Of a DNA stretch of 64,000 nt, positions 21,985 through 33,524 are shown piece after piece (position 1 is the stretch's first letter; each line of letters opens with the position of its first letter). The position numbers were made by a program, and so were the translations under genes. The stretch is from NCBI RefSeq assembly GCF_032118995.1, contig NC_092657.1:13096139-13160138 (forward strand). Reading direction: 5' to 3'. Under the pieces are notes generated by a model. The model worked only from the letters and a program-made list of their open reading frames with translations, was not told the origin of the DNA and did no database searches. The stretch is from Asterias amurensis. Taxonomy: Eukaryota > Echinodermata > Asteroidea > Forcipulatida > Asteriidae.

Positions 21985-22357
21985 AGGCAGTGGACACTAT
22001 TGTTAATTACTCAAAATAATTATTAGCACAAAACCTCACTTGGTAACGAGTAATGGAGAGCTGTTGATACTATAAAACATTGTGAGTAAAGGCTCTCTCT
22101 GAAGTAACGTAGTTTCCTTGAAAGGAGTAACTTTCCACGAGTTTGATTTCGAGACCTCGGAATTAAAATTTGAGGCCCTCGAAGACAAGCAATCTGAAAG
22201 CACACAACTTCGTGTGACAAGGTATTTTTTTCTTTCATCATTATCTCGCAACTTCGATGACCAATTGAGCTTAAAATGTCACTGGTTTGTTATTTTATGC
22301 ATATGTTGAGATGTGAGAAGACTGGTCTTTGACATTAACCAATGGTGTCCAGTGTCT
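21985..22357. mobile_element. TTAA-type MITE family 1 (in FReD copy 1 promoter)
   Basis: This is a complete copy: AGGCAGTGGACACTATTG at the left, AGTGTCT followed by TTAA at the right. Its orthologue in the duplicated flank is 36440-36813, so the insertion predates the gene duplication. Confidence 0.85.
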
Positions 22358-22452
22358 TTAACGTTCAACGGCTATTTCCCCTAATAATCCAGGTCGCTCT
22401 AACAGCGTATCAGGAAGAAAAACAAACTTTAATGCGGGTACCATATGTTCAA

Positions 22453-22459
22453 TATAAAA
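22453..22459 (+). promoter_or_regulatory. TATA box of FReD copy 1
   Basis: TATAAAA lies about 100 bases upstream of the ATG in a stretch conserved with copy 2. Confidence 0.55.
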
Positions 22460-22590
22460 TGATCTACAGATAGGCTGTTGCTCACTCATCTATATACTTC
22501 TACTCTATTCAGTAACGAAAGGAGTCGTGATTTGTAGTTGCAGTTAATTGAGCAAAATGGGGTTGTTTATACGTTCGCTCTTGGTCGTTT

Positions 22591-24456
22591 CCCAGATAGC
22601 ATCACAACATAGGACCAACTTTGGGCCAACGAAACACTTTCATTGGACCAACATTGGCTGTCAACATTGGTCCAACGTACTTTTGCTAATCGGTCTTTTG
22701 TTGGGCCATTGTCAAAGTTGGCCCAACGTTGGCTCAACGTAGACGTTGGCTCAACGTTGGGCCAATGTCTTGCCCATGTATGTTAAAACATTGAACCAAT
22801 ATCAGACCAACGTAATCAAACATTGAGCCAACATTGAGCCTATCATTCTGCCACAGAACAGTTTCATTAGGCCAACGTTGGCTGTCCATGTTAGCCCAAC
22901 ATACTTTTGCTCATAGGAGTTACGTTGGGCCAATGTTAAAATTGGGCCAACGTTGGCCCAACGCAAACATTGGCCAACGTAGAACCAACGAAATGTTTAT
23001 GTTGGGTCAATGTTGATTACCAATGATTGGCCCAATGTACTTTTGCTCATCGGCATAACGTTGGGCCAATGTTAAAGTTGGCCCAACATTGGCCCCTCTA
23101 ATAGTCTTTATGTTGGCTAAACATTGCCCCAACGTTGGGCCAACGTATCATTATTCAAAAATATCGACTTTCAGTTTATTGTTACGTTCATGAACTGGAT
23201 GATCTTTATGATTAATTCAAGTAGTTAGTGTTGGCTTAACATTTAACGTGATCGTCTAACATAACTGTATTTCCGGGATAACTGGCATTTGACTGTCAAT
23301 GTCTGAAAAAAACTTCAGCATTAACGATGATTCTGACCATCAAACTTGCCCTATAACTAACAAGCAAAGACATTTAATATAATGACCAGACATACTTAAC
23401 CACATTTCGGTCATATCCCCTGACTCATTTGTCGTAGTATATGATTCTTGTTATAAATGGTTGACGACGAAACATCAGACCGCCGCCCAAAACCCTCGTT
23501 GGTCCATTGAATAAGCTTGCTACCACCACTCTCTCAACACTGATCGCAAAGGTTAAACAACGGTGATGTTGCCAACCTAGAGTAAACAATGGTCCTAAGT
23601 CCTCATCGACACAAGCATTTATTGCTTTCCCACAAAATAACTTATGTTGGCTCGGCAGTGAGTGCCGGCGTTAAACCAATGTGGTAATGCCGACCTAGAG
23701 CCAAATTGGTCCTACATCGGAAACCAACACAATGCCATTATTGCTGTCCCATTAGTAACCAACGTTGGCTCAACATTGCATGGGTGCCGACGTAAAACCA
23801 ATGTGGTGGTACCAACCTAGAGCCAACATTGGTCATACGTTGGAAACTAACACAATGCAGATATTGATGTCCAACTAATAACCAACGTTGGCTCAACATT
23901 GTTCGCCAACGTAAAACCAATGTGGTAATGCCGACCTAGAGCCATCATTGGTCCTCCGTCGGAAACCATCACAATGCCGACATTGATGTCCCACTTAAAA
24001 CCAACGTTGGCTCAACATTGAGTGCCAACGTAAAACCAATGTGGTAATGCCGACATAGAGCCAACATTGGTCCTACGTGAGAAACCAACACGATGACGAT
24101 ATTGATGTCCCACCTATAACCAACGTTGGCTTAACATTGAGTGCCAACTTAAAACCAATGTGGTAATGCCGAACTAGAGCCAACATTGGTCCCACGTCAG
24201 ATACCAACACAATGCCGAATATTGTTTGATTTACTAAAAACCAACGTTGGCTCAACATTGATAGCCAGTGTAAAACCAACATGATTCTGCCGACCAACAG
24301 CCAACGTTGGCCCAATGTCAGAAACAAACAACGTGTCAATGCCGATCGTGGCGACGTAGTGCCAACATAGGACCAACGCCAAAAGCTGACACAATACCAA
24401 CGCCAACGGTGCCGACCAAATACCAACGTTGGCCCAATGTATGAATGTTATCTCGG
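22591..24456. mobile_element. 1.87-kb insertion with weak terminal inverted repeats and CCAACGTTGG arrays
   Basis: Comparison with copy 2 gives exact borders: copy 2 reads GTTGTTTTGATCG without a gap. The ends, CCCAGATAGCATCAC and the complement of GAATGTTATCTCGG, match over about 20 of 29 positions. Inside are two arrays built on the palindrome CCAACGTTGG. The left array (22600-23160) has units of about 165-190 bp; the right (23640-24430) has units of about 120 bp. Between them is 0.3 kb of unrelated sequence. A 2-base TT duplication is possible. It looks like a non-autonomous transposon with internal satellite growth. Confidence 0.75.
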
Positions 24457-25744
24457 TTTGATCGTGAAAGCTCAAGTTGAACTACAAGTTGAAGCTACCA
24501 GACATCAGAGAACGGTTTCATGTAATGTAGATACAAATAGTAAGGTAGACGAGTTAAGACTTATTGTAGAAAACTACCTAGTCATTCTTGAAGATGAACT
24601 CAAAAACACACAAGACAAGGTGAAAGAGCTCAAAGTAATAATGACTGAAACTGTCACCTCTAAGCAAGAGGAAACACGTCGAATGGTTAGTGAGTTGCAG
24701 GCTGCAAATCAACCAACCAAGAAACAGCCACCTCTGAGCAAGACGAAACACGTCGAATGGTTAGTGAGTTGCAGGCTGCAGTATCAACCAACCAAGAAAC
24801 AGCCACCTCTGAGCAAGAGGAAACACGTCGAATGGTTAGTGAGTTGCAGGCTGCATATCAACCAACCTAGAAACATCTACCTCTGAGCAAGAGGAAACAC
24901 GACGTATGGTTAGTGAGTTGCAGGTTGCAGTATCAACCAACCAAGAAACAGCCACCTCTGAGCAAGAGGAAACACGTCGAATGGTTAGTGAGTTGCAGGC
25001 TGCAATATCAACCAACCTACAAACATCTACCTCTGAGCAAGAGGAAGCACTACGTATGGTTAGTGAGTTGCAGGTTGCAATATCAACCAACCAAGAAACA
25101 GCCACCTCTGAGAAAGAGGAAACACGACGAATGGTTAGTGATTTGCAGGCTGCAGAATCAACCAAACAAGAAACAGTCACCTCTGAGCAAGAGGAAACAC
25201 GTTGAATGGTTAGTGATTTGCAGACTGCGGCATCAACCAACCTAGAAACATCTACCTCTGAGCAAGACCAAACACGACGTATGGTTAGTGAGTTGCAGAC
25301 TGCAATATCAACCAACCAAGAAACATCTACCTCTGAGCAAGAGGAAACACGTCGAATGGTTAGTGATTTGCAGACTGCAATATCAACCAACCAAGAAACA
25401 TCTACCTCTGAGCAAGAGGAAACACGTCGAATGGTTAGTGAGTTGCAGGCTGCAGTATCAACCAACCAATAAACAGCCACCTCTGAGCAAGAGGAAACAC
25501 GTCGAATGGTTAGTGAGTTGCAGACTGCAATATCAACCAACCAAGAAACAGCCACCTCTGAGCAAGAGGAAACACGTCGTATGGTTGGTGAGTTGCAGGT
25601 TGCAGTATCAACCAACCAAGAAAAGGTAACTGTCGCACTGAGAAACACAACACCAGTTAAAAGACACAAGACGTGAAATGTGAATCATTGGGCGTCAGGT
25701 GGAAGAGCTCCAGGAGTCAGTATCTAGGTTGACGAAGATCCATG
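24457..25744 (+). pseudogene. coiled-coil exon of FReD copy 1, 13 repeats of 75 bp
   Basis: After the insertion the exon resumes and matches copy 2 to a donor at 25744|GTAGGT. From about 24646 to 25620 it contains thirteen 75-base units (25 residues, core [14 protein letters not shown]), against two in copy 2. Two units have lost one base and two have stop codons. An ATG at 24437 inside the insertion happens to be in frame with the start of this exon. Confidence 0.85.
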
Positions 25745-26086
25745 GTAGGTTTTGTTTGCTCACAATCGTGGTTAAACCATGGAGGTAGAAATAGACACAA
25801 GCAGACAACACTACCTCTTAAATATCCAAGACTTTGTTGAGGGGAGACTGTTGTACACAAAAGACCCCTAGCATTGGCGGCCACCTTTAATGTCAATTTT
25901 TCAACGCGCGGTGACGCGCTGCGCATTACTCTCCGCCAAAGATGGCCCTTTATGGACCTCAGTGGCGACATTATGCAAGGGGTATATTTAATCACCATTC
26001 GAAGCGTACTCGCCCCCCACACCTGATCGTAAGCATTACACCAAACTGTCCATTATAAACATGCGTTCAAATTTACTCGTACATAA

Positions 26087-26240
26087 AAGTGCGACAACAA
26101 GGGTGTTTTCACTCCAAGTGGTATCACTTTCGCTCTTTTGAGAGTGAAAGTCAATCTGTGTTACTCTTTTAGAGTGAAATTGGAACAAACTTCACTCTAA
26201 ATTTAGTTGAAAGTACCCGTCTTTCACTCTAAAAAGAGTT
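26087..26240. repeat. TTTCACTCT-rich unit, single copy
   Basis: Facing CACTTTCGCTC and GAGTGAAAGT motifs make a stem-rich unit. Copy 2 has three tandem units at 37931-38330. Confidence 0.7.
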
Positions 26241-27056
26241 GTTCGTCATATGGCTCTTTGCATATGGCTCTTTTACAATAAGAGAGTTCGTATGTTTAAA
26301 GGCACTGGACGCCTTCAGTAATTGTCAAAGACCAGTGTTTTCACTTGGTGTAACTCGACAGTAAAAAAATAATGCATAAAATAACAAACCTGTGAAATTA
26401 GGGAGTCAAATAGTCGTAGAAGTTGCAAAAGAATAGAGAAAGAAAAAACACCCTTGTCGCACAAGTTGTGTGCTTTTACCACCTGATAAATATACACATA
26501 CACAAGGATTTGTTGTTGTAGTGAACTCTGCCAAGAGTTAATTTATTCCGTACTCTGAATTCCGTGGTAAAACGCAAATTCATAATAATATAAGGGATTT
26601 CCCTTTATTTAATTCCATCCAGTGATATCCACACTCATAAAGAAGTATACCAGTTCCCATTATAATACACTTTGCGACCAATTCGCAAAGGGTCCCAATC
26701 CCTCACTTTGCGAACGGTAAATTTCCAATCCGCAAAGGTTCCCACTTCTCGGCGATTTGCCAAAGAAGGTACCAGACTAATTACAATTATTATAATTATA
26801 AATGCACTCATTGACTGGAGAAAACTCCGGGTCAATGAGGTTCCCACTTCCAGCGAGTTGCCAAGAAGGTACCAAATTAATCTTCTTCTTTATATACAAT
26901 CACATCATTTTATTACCACCATATTTATTCAATTCACATAAATTAATTTACCACTTCCTCACAGGCTACAATGCCTATTAGCTTCTTGTTTATAGGAACA
27001 ACCTAAACTTACCGCCAAAGCAAATTTTGATATAAAAAATTTGCCCAAACACCCCC

Positions 27057-27088
<32 letters not shown>

Positions 27089-27324
27089 TTTATTTGTTTT
27101 TTTTTACAAAACTTTCTCCGAGTGTCAACCCGTCTGATAAATTTTGATGGAACCAAATGAATCATGTCTTGCCCGAAGTACATCTCCCGAAGTATCTTCT
27201 TTGCATACATATTTAAATCCCAAGTGCAGCGTTTTTCTGCCCTCCTTTAACTTTACCTTGATACTTCACCCTTAACAAAATGTCTGACCAAATTAACCGT
27301 GTGTTGGGTAGGATGTTCCTAATT

Positions 27325-27795
27325 ACCTTTAGGCTCTCTTTACCCTATGTCTACTCTGTCCCGAACTTTCCTTCAAGATATCTTTGGTCCCTAGATATAA
27401 CACTATTGTCGTCGGGACCTCGCCTTTTGCCAGGTATCTCCTGAGCCTAGTACCAGCCGTCCAGGCGGGCCCCAGACACGTCTTTCCATGTCACTTGTAC
27501 CACCACTGTGTCGCTGCTGTGGCGAATGATACTGTCCCGGTACCACGTTCTTGCTTCGGATTGATGAACATCTTGAGGCTCCCTGTTACCCTATGTCTTA
27601 TCTGTCCCGAATTTTCCTTCACGATATCTTTGGTCCTTAGATGTAACACTTGTCGTCGGGACCTCGCCTTTTGCCGTATCTCCTGAGCCTAGTCCCAGCC
27701 GTCCAGGCGTGCCCCAGACACGCCTTTCCATGTCACTGTACCACCACTGTGCCGCTGCTGTGGCGAATGATACTGTCCCCGATAAACATCTGTAT
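27325..27795. repeat. 240-bp tandem duplication inside the recombinase element
   Basis: Units 27325-27560 and 27566-27795 share ATATCTTTGGTCC, GTCGTCGGGACCTCGCC, CCAGCCGTCCAGGCG and GTGGCGAATGATACTGTCCC. Confidence 0.8.
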
Positions 27796-28171
27796 AAAAA
27801 CAAATTCAAAGAAAAACAGCCTGGGTAATCTGTTCTGACCAATATTTTATCTTGTCAAAGTCTTGTATGTAGTTGAAAATGTTGTACACAATTTGTTAAC
27901 AACCAACTCAACATTTACCAATCTTGTAAATGATTATTTATCTTAAACGGCAATATGCTAATTAAAGAAGCGGTTGTCTACACTGCTTATTTATGACCTT
28001 GCTACAAGCTACCCCCTTTTAGACAATTGAAAACATTAAGTCTGGCCTAATGTAGGATTCAAGTGCTCCAGACTTCCATCTCCCCATACTTTTGATTTGT
28101 TCCTCCCGAACCCCAAACATATCCTGCAACTATGAACTGAAAAGGGTGTGGGGTTTACCTGAAGGCCTTAA

Positions 28172-28486
28172 TCCCTACTTTAAGATGTGATTAACTTGTC
28201 TGGCTGACATAGGGTCCCCCTCAATGTACAAACGGTGAAGTATTGGCATTCCTGTCAACAGAAATGATTGAACTTTACCCACTTGATCCGTTTTTGAATA
28301 TCTTAGAACTACTTGCAAATTCCCTTCCTGATTAAAGGAAATATCACCAATACGCAACGCCCGGGAATTTGCCATCGTGAGTTGTAAACTCACTCACCCT
28401 CAGAATAACCGAAAAGGGCAACCAAGAATGCTGCTTTTAACAGCAGAGCTTCATATGCTGATTATACTTTAAACATTAACTATGCT
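28172..28486 (-). pseudogene. tyrosine recombinase (YR) domain fragment
   Basis: Minus-strand translation gives YEALLLKAAFLVALFGYSEG in one frame. After a shift or stop it continues with ALRIGDISF, then LRYSKTDQVGKVQSFLL and GDPMSARQVNHILK. These match in order the conserved core of eukaryotic YR integrases: the LLxAAFxLAFFGxLRxGE helix, the DI strand, the SKTDQ-G turn and the plT-xxQ-ilk helix. The C-terminal catalytic His-x2-Arg and Tyr are not visible. A TATAATCAG just before the fragment could be a splice acceptor. The frame is broken, so it is a remnant. Confidence 0.65.
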
Positions 28487-28589
28487 ACTTTAATAAAGGT
28501 CATATAGGTCAAATATGGTATGTCTGCAAGCTATGCTGCAACCGGATGAAGATGTCTGCAAGCTATGCTGCAACCGGAGCAACTGATTC

Positions 28590-29110
28590 CTTTTTAATCA
28601 TTCATCTTTTCTTTTCATCTTCACACTCTTCTACGTTTGCATCGAACATTTTTGTCTTCACTGTAAAAATTACACCCTGTAATTGAACCTATTTTTAATC
28701 ATGCATCTTGTCATTTCATGTGTATGCTCCGTTACATTTTAATCCAACATTATAATGGGTTACTTTTTGTAACCACTTTACGAATTGTTATCTTCACTGC
28801 CAATAATTACACCCTGTAGCTTGAATAACCGGATCACTCGATCATTTTTAATCATGCGTCTTCTCATCTCATGTACATACTCTGTACGTTTTGTCCCACA
28901 TTATAATGTTTGTTACTTTTTGTAACGACCGAATTTTCGTCTTCACTGACAATAGTTACACCCTGTAACTTGAATAACCGGATCAACTGATAATTTTTAA
29001 TCATGCGCCTTTGTTGTTCAAATACGTAAGCTTTACGGTTTAGCCCGCCTCCATTGTTCGTTACATTTTGTACCGACATTTTTACGACACAACGTGTCAT
29101 TGCCATGGAA
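28590..29110. repeat. tandem repeat of about 150 bp
   Basis: At least three diverged units share TTTTTAATCATGC, TACTTTTTGTAAC, TCTTCACTG, TTACACCCTGTA and GAATAACCGGATCA. A 33-base mini-duplication (TGCAAGCTATGCTGCAACCGG) precedes it at 28525-28577. Confidence 0.75.
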
Positions 29111-29590
29111 CATCAGTGCTGTGTTGACCGCCAGATACGGAAAACCAACCGATATTGGAAACGTACACCTGATCTATGCAAATCAACGCTTTCAGGTTCA
29201 AGCTAGTACTGACCTCCCTGCTAAGCTATGGTAGCTGCTACTGTTACCGATGATACTTAAACTATATAACGACTAAAAAAAGACTAAATTAACAAAGCTT
29301 TAATGTGTATATTGATAGCATAGCCAGATAAGCCTTACCCTGGGTACCGCACCCAGTCCTATTCAATTATTTCAATTATTTTATTCTAATTCGCCTCAGG
29401 ACCAAACCGAATAATTCAATATTTTGCAGACTGGCGGTAAAAACTAACCAGACTGCTCAGCACTGGAAATGTAACGGAACATCTTGAATCTTGCCGAGGG
29501 TCCAAGCGTCTACAATCCTCTTTCATCTTAGAAACAATGAAACTACCCGTGGGATCCTCCCATTTGTGCAATTTATGAACATATGAAATA

Positions 29591-29685
29591 TAACTGCAAG
29601 CATAGAGAATCACACTGGATTCACCAACTCAAGACAGTCAAGCCCTTTGGACTAAACATAAACACTGGTGTTAAATAAATTCCCG
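29591..29685. repeat. 95-bp dispersed repeat (inverted match at 34630-34725)
   Basis: ATAGAGAATCACAC, GATTCACCAACTCAAGACAG and ATAAACACTGGTGTTAAATAA are found on the opposite strand at 34630-34725. Confidence 0.7.
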
Positions 29686-30776
29686 TTACCCCCACTTCAC
29701 TTCTGCTTGAGAACTATAATGTTGTTTATATTCTGTAACTCAAGTATAAATTAATTTTTTAAAGTTGTTCCTATATATTTGTTACTATAACTATCTTATG
29801 TAAGTAACCCCCCTTTTTTCCACAGGTCCCTCATACCTATTTTTAATACCATCGTACTTTTGATCTTGCTTTTCTCTATTAATTGACCATTGTTAATTGC
29901 ATCATGATGCAACGTGTTCTCTAATTCTACCCTTTCATGTTTCCCTGCATTGTTAACGAACAATGCATTTACCACTTTTATGGTCCAGTAATCCATCCTT
30001 TCATATGAAACCTCCTTTGTCCTCGCCACTCTACTCGTATTGGTTCATAGCCACCAATTGTTTCTGAAATAGAAACTTTGATTGGCTGTTATTTTCCCGC
30101 TTCTTTCTTTCCCGCTTCTTTCTTCCTTTAATCCATTTCCCCTCTCTTTTTCTATGAATGGATATGTATTTGTTTGTACTTGTTTTATGCCTCTGAACTA
30201 GGTCTGGTTTGGATCGAAAGCTAAGGCCATCTATACCACCCTATTCATTAAACATATGAAATACCAGATACGTATGTACAAATGGAAGAAGATGCAAAGG
30301 TCTTTAATTTTAATATTATGCAATAGGCTACCTCTTGATTTATGGAAGCTGGCCATTTAGTGCCTAATAATGATCAATCATTCCGAAAGGTCATAATGAA
30401 ACTTGGTATTGCCCTTCTATTCTTTATGTACACTTTGTTCTAGAGCTTGATTAACACATGGTGCTGTGACGTGCAATGCCCATAATTCATCGTCAATTAT
30501 GCCCATGATCTAACTGGTGTTAATTGCTGCCTCATTCTAAAAGTGCGCCATCCCCCCTTATGTGACGAGCTGCTGCTCTCTGTGCGTACGATCTGACATT
30601 ATTTCAATAATTCTATGTGTTCTATGGAGATGAGCTCGCAAATACACTGCTACATAAGTCAAAAAATGCAAAGGTCCATGTAATGTATAGAAGTAATTAG
30701 ACGCCTGTGTTTATTATCTTTCCATATTATAAAACCCCCCTCGTTTACAGCCAGCAAGAATTATTGTGTCTTGACC

Positions 30777-30977
30777 GCTATTTGTACTAATATAGGGTCA
30801 CTCTGCTTTATAAGATCACAGCGAAATCCACAAACTCGCTATGAATAATCTTACAAAATTTAAGGTTAGCGGTAGGCTATTTGTACTACTATAGGGTCAC
30901 TCTTCTTTGTAAGATCACAGCAAAATCCACAAACTCGCTATGAATAATCTTAAAAATTTTAAGGTTAGCGGTAGGCC
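30777..30977. repeat. 99-bp tandem duplication
   Basis: Two adjacent units, each starting GCTATTTGTACTA and ending AAGGTTAGCGGTAGGC, differ at only a few bases. Confidence 0.85.
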
Positions 30978-31067
30978 CTCGCCCAATTCGCTACAAACCG
31001 ATATCAATGGATTAAAGGGAGTTGATGGTTAATTCATATGCTGCATGTTATCCGCCATCGGTATGCT

Positions 31068-31700
31068 TCAAGAGCCCGCTGTGCAATCAATGGACCCCCA
31101 CATGCAACTGCTCCCTACTGTACTTATTTTGCACCCTGCATTTGAAAGTTGGGCACCACCCAGTTCTATTGAAGATGATGTCCCTCCTAACCTACTACAT
31201 GCCCCATCCCTGTTATGTATGGAATACCCTGAATATTGACTAGAGTTTGCCAAGTTGTACACTAAACTACTAGGCTTACTTATTCCTGATTGGCCTGACT
31301 GACACAAGCTCTGACTAACTTTCATATTAAACGGCAAGCTGCCAGAAAAATTATGATTGTCCGCCCTTTCTTGTCCTTGTGAACCTGTACTCATGCTTTG
31401 AGAATGTTGGTCCGTTATACCCCGAGTTACGTGTAAAGGCCATGAAATATCCTGACTATTAACCTGTGGGATGTTCGCAATTATTGGACCTTTATACATA
31501 CTAGATGTTTGAAACCTTTCCGTATTCACGGTACTCGTGTTACCTACTAGCGTTACTGTTGGGGCTGTACTTGCCCCAGCATTAGGTCTGAAATGTAGCG
31601 ACTCACCCGATTGGCCCGGCTAGTAAGCCATCGGCTTCACCACTCTCTGTAGCCGCCCATCTTCGCCCTCCTCATCAGGTATCACTTGGATTTCTTCGAT
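31068..31700 (-). pseudogene. Ser/Gly/Gln-rich frame of the recombinase element
   Basis: The minus-strand frame reads from near 31700 with one TAG (about 31620) to a stop at 31068. It contains acidic IPDEEGEDG followed by low-complexity polar sequence. No domain is recognised. Its position opposite the recombinase suggests a gag-like or N-terminal coding region, but this is inference. Confidence 0.3.
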
Positions 31701-32290
31701 GCGGTTCCCACTTCCAGCGAGTTGCCAAGAAGGTACCGAATTTTGCGAAACTATACAATCTATCTTAACTCCTCGGTGGCAGAATATTCAATGACGGTTC
31801 CCAGAAAGACAAGCACCCTTTCCCCAAATGCATTGCTTTGGTTGGTTGAAAAGAACAATGGAACCACGTCTGAATGCGCCCTGACAATCCCAATCGCTTA
31901 TAGCCCCGACTGTGCAACCTGACTATAATTATGCATATTTCCTGGTGTTAAATCGGTTTACTGCGTTACGCATTAAACCCTATTAAACGCATGATTTCGA
32001 GACCTCAGCTGAGGTCTCAAATTCAATTCAAGTATTTAAGTTGGAAAATACTTCTTTCTCGAAAACTGCGTTACTTCAGAGGGAACCGTTTCAATTCTTA
32101 CACTGTTTTATACCACCAACAGCTCTCCATTGCTCATTACCAAGTAAGTTTTATGCTAACGATAAGAGTAGTTACCAATAGTATTAAGTGACTTTAAAGA
32201 GAGGGATATAGTAGATGATTCTCATTTTAATCTTGTCCTGGTATTCTGTTTTCCATCCAACTAAAATCATCATCTCGTTTTTTATATAAG

Positions 32291-32418
32291 GAGTCAGAGA
32301 TTGTTCCGACGTGCTCGCAATATGTGAGGCACGCAGTGGCGTTTATGCCGTGAAGCCGGACTCCGGTAGGCCATTCAAGGTGTACTGTGATATGGAGACA
32401 GACGGCGGAGGCTGGACG
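32291..32418 (+). pseudogene. FReD copy 1 exon 2
   Basis: The exon spans 128 bases between a TATATAAG acceptor and a GTAAGA donor. It is open in phase and encodes the FReD start (DCSDVLA...[13 protein letters not shown]). Unlike copy 2 it has Arg and Ser where copy 2 has two extra cysteines. Confidence 0.8.
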
Positions 32419-32534
32419 GTAAGACAATGGAGGACTTTCCATCCGAATTACACATTTTGTAGAAGTGTAAAGTCTAAAATGTTATGTGAACACAAAGCCA
32501 TTCAAAATGATGTGCGTTAATTTTTCTTCGTTAG

Positions 32535-32790
32535 ATTTGGCGTTAGGACGGCAGTGTAGATTATTATTCGGACTTTGCCAACTACAGCCGGGGCTTTGGG
32601 AATCTAGAGGGAGAGTTTTGGCTCGGTAGCGACAACTTGCACCGTCTGACTGCTCAGGGCGAGTACGAACTCCGCGTAGATCTCACAAGCTTCGATGACG
32701 TTACCGGCTTTGCCTTTTATCGCTCGTTCAGCATCGCCGATGTAAGCGATAACTACAGGCTGACTGTAGGAAGTTATAATAGAACCGCAG
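32535..32790 (+). pseudogene. FReD copy 1 exon 3, with stop
   Basis: It aligns with copy 2 exon 3 but lacks six bases at its start. A TAG at 32544 replaces a CAG codon. The rest ([18 protein letters not shown] onward) is open to the GTACG donor. Confidence 0.82.
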
Positions 32791-32919
32791 GTACGATTTT
32801 AAGCGGATACTTGTAGTTATACAGAAATATTGCAGGGTAGTGTCCATCGTTGTGACCGATTGCTTTTGGTAGGTGTCAATGAAAGACAGAAAAGCAACAT
32901 CGTGATTCAAATAGTTGAA

Positions 32920-33055
32920 TGAGAAATCACCTCTTTCTCAAATACTACGTTCCTTCAGAGGGAGCCGTTTCTCACAATGTTCAAATCTCCCCATTGCTAG
33001 TTCAAGTAAGTGTCTAATAATCATTTTGAGTAGTAACCAAAAGTGTCTGGAGTGC
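32920..33055. mobile_element. TTAA-type MITE fragment in intron 3 (copy 1)
   Basis: Contains TCAGAGGGAGCCGTTTCTC and AGTGTCTGGAGTGCCTTTAA. The orthologous fragment in copy 2 is at 39460-39600. Confidence 0.6.
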
Positions 33056-33524
33056 CTTTAAAAGTGGAGGGGGAACTGTTTATGTTTTGTTCCTCAACTC
33101 CAGACGGAAGAGGAGGGGTAGAATTTTGCATCCCTTGTAGCAAAAACTAAGCAAAAAAAAAAAATAAATTCAAACTTGTGAGAAACATTTTTGTTGAATC
33201 GTAAAACCACACTTTGGAGGGGAAAATTATAACAAATACAAGTTGATTAAATTCGATAGCAATTTTCGAACTATATTATTAAACTGTAACTTGCAAAAAT
33301 GCAGTTAAACATGCAGCAAAATGCAGTTAAACAAATGAACCTGATTGTGAAACATTTACTTCACTTCTCCCAATATCCCATGTTTCACTAATTGATAAAT
33401 TTGTTTCTAATCACACCTTATCGATCTAAGTTATGTTCAAAACAAATTAATGTTTAAAGTTACCTCCTGTCAACATCGCCTTTATTTACACGTATGACTA
33501 ATGGTGTCGTGTGTTATCATTAAG

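Larger units (their letters stand above)
21718..22556. repeat. 5' flank of FReD copy 1, duplicated at 36171-37010
   Basis: The flank is collinear with 36171-37010, from GACCCAACCC through the MITE and the TATA box to the ATG. The duplication therefore copied promoter as well as gene. Confidence 0.85.
26477..31986 (-). mobile_element. decayed tyrosine-recombinase element (DIRS/Ngaro- or Crypton-like)
   Basis: The borders come from the interrupted MITE. The minus strand carries a tyrosine-recombinase fragment (28486-28172) and, near the other end, a Ser/Gly/Gln-rich frame (about 31700-31068). A 35-base segment with TTCCCACTTCCAGCGAGTTG occurs in the same orientation at 31705-31743 and 26838-26876, with a diverged third copy at 26738-26776. 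Direct repeats of this kind recall the split repeats of Ngaro elements. No reverse transcriptase was recognised, so a Crypton is also possible. No target duplication is apparent, as expected for tyrosine recombinases. Confidence 0.55.
26300..32193. mobile_element. TTAA-type MITE split by a 5.5-kb insertion
   Basis: The left part (26300-26476, after TTAA at 26296) runs to TGTGTGCTTT. The right part resumes at about 31987 with ACGCATGATTTCGAGACC and ends ACT then TTAA at 32194. Copy 2 carries the uninterrupted equivalent at 38436-38722. Confidence 0.75.
25745..32290 (+). other. intron 1 of FReD copy 1, enlarged by nested elements
   Basis: The first 0.55 kb and last 0.3 kb align with intron 1 of copy 2. 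Between them a MITE (from 26300) is itself split by a 5.5-kb element (about 26477-31986). Confidence 0.75.

Noticed and set aside
22834..24475. Several frames on both strands in the CCAACGTTGG arrays
   Set aside because: They come from tandem repeats without stops; no start context, no family resemblance.
24646..25620. CRISPR-like array
   Set aside because: Units are adjacent 75-base repeats without unique spacers, and the genome is eukaryotic.
24836..25669. 277-codon minus-strand protein
   Set aside because: It is the antisense of the coiled-coil repeat; its regularity follows from the 75-base period.
28864..29106. 80-codon minus-strand frame in the recombinase element
   Set aside because: It is made from the 150-bp tandem repeat.
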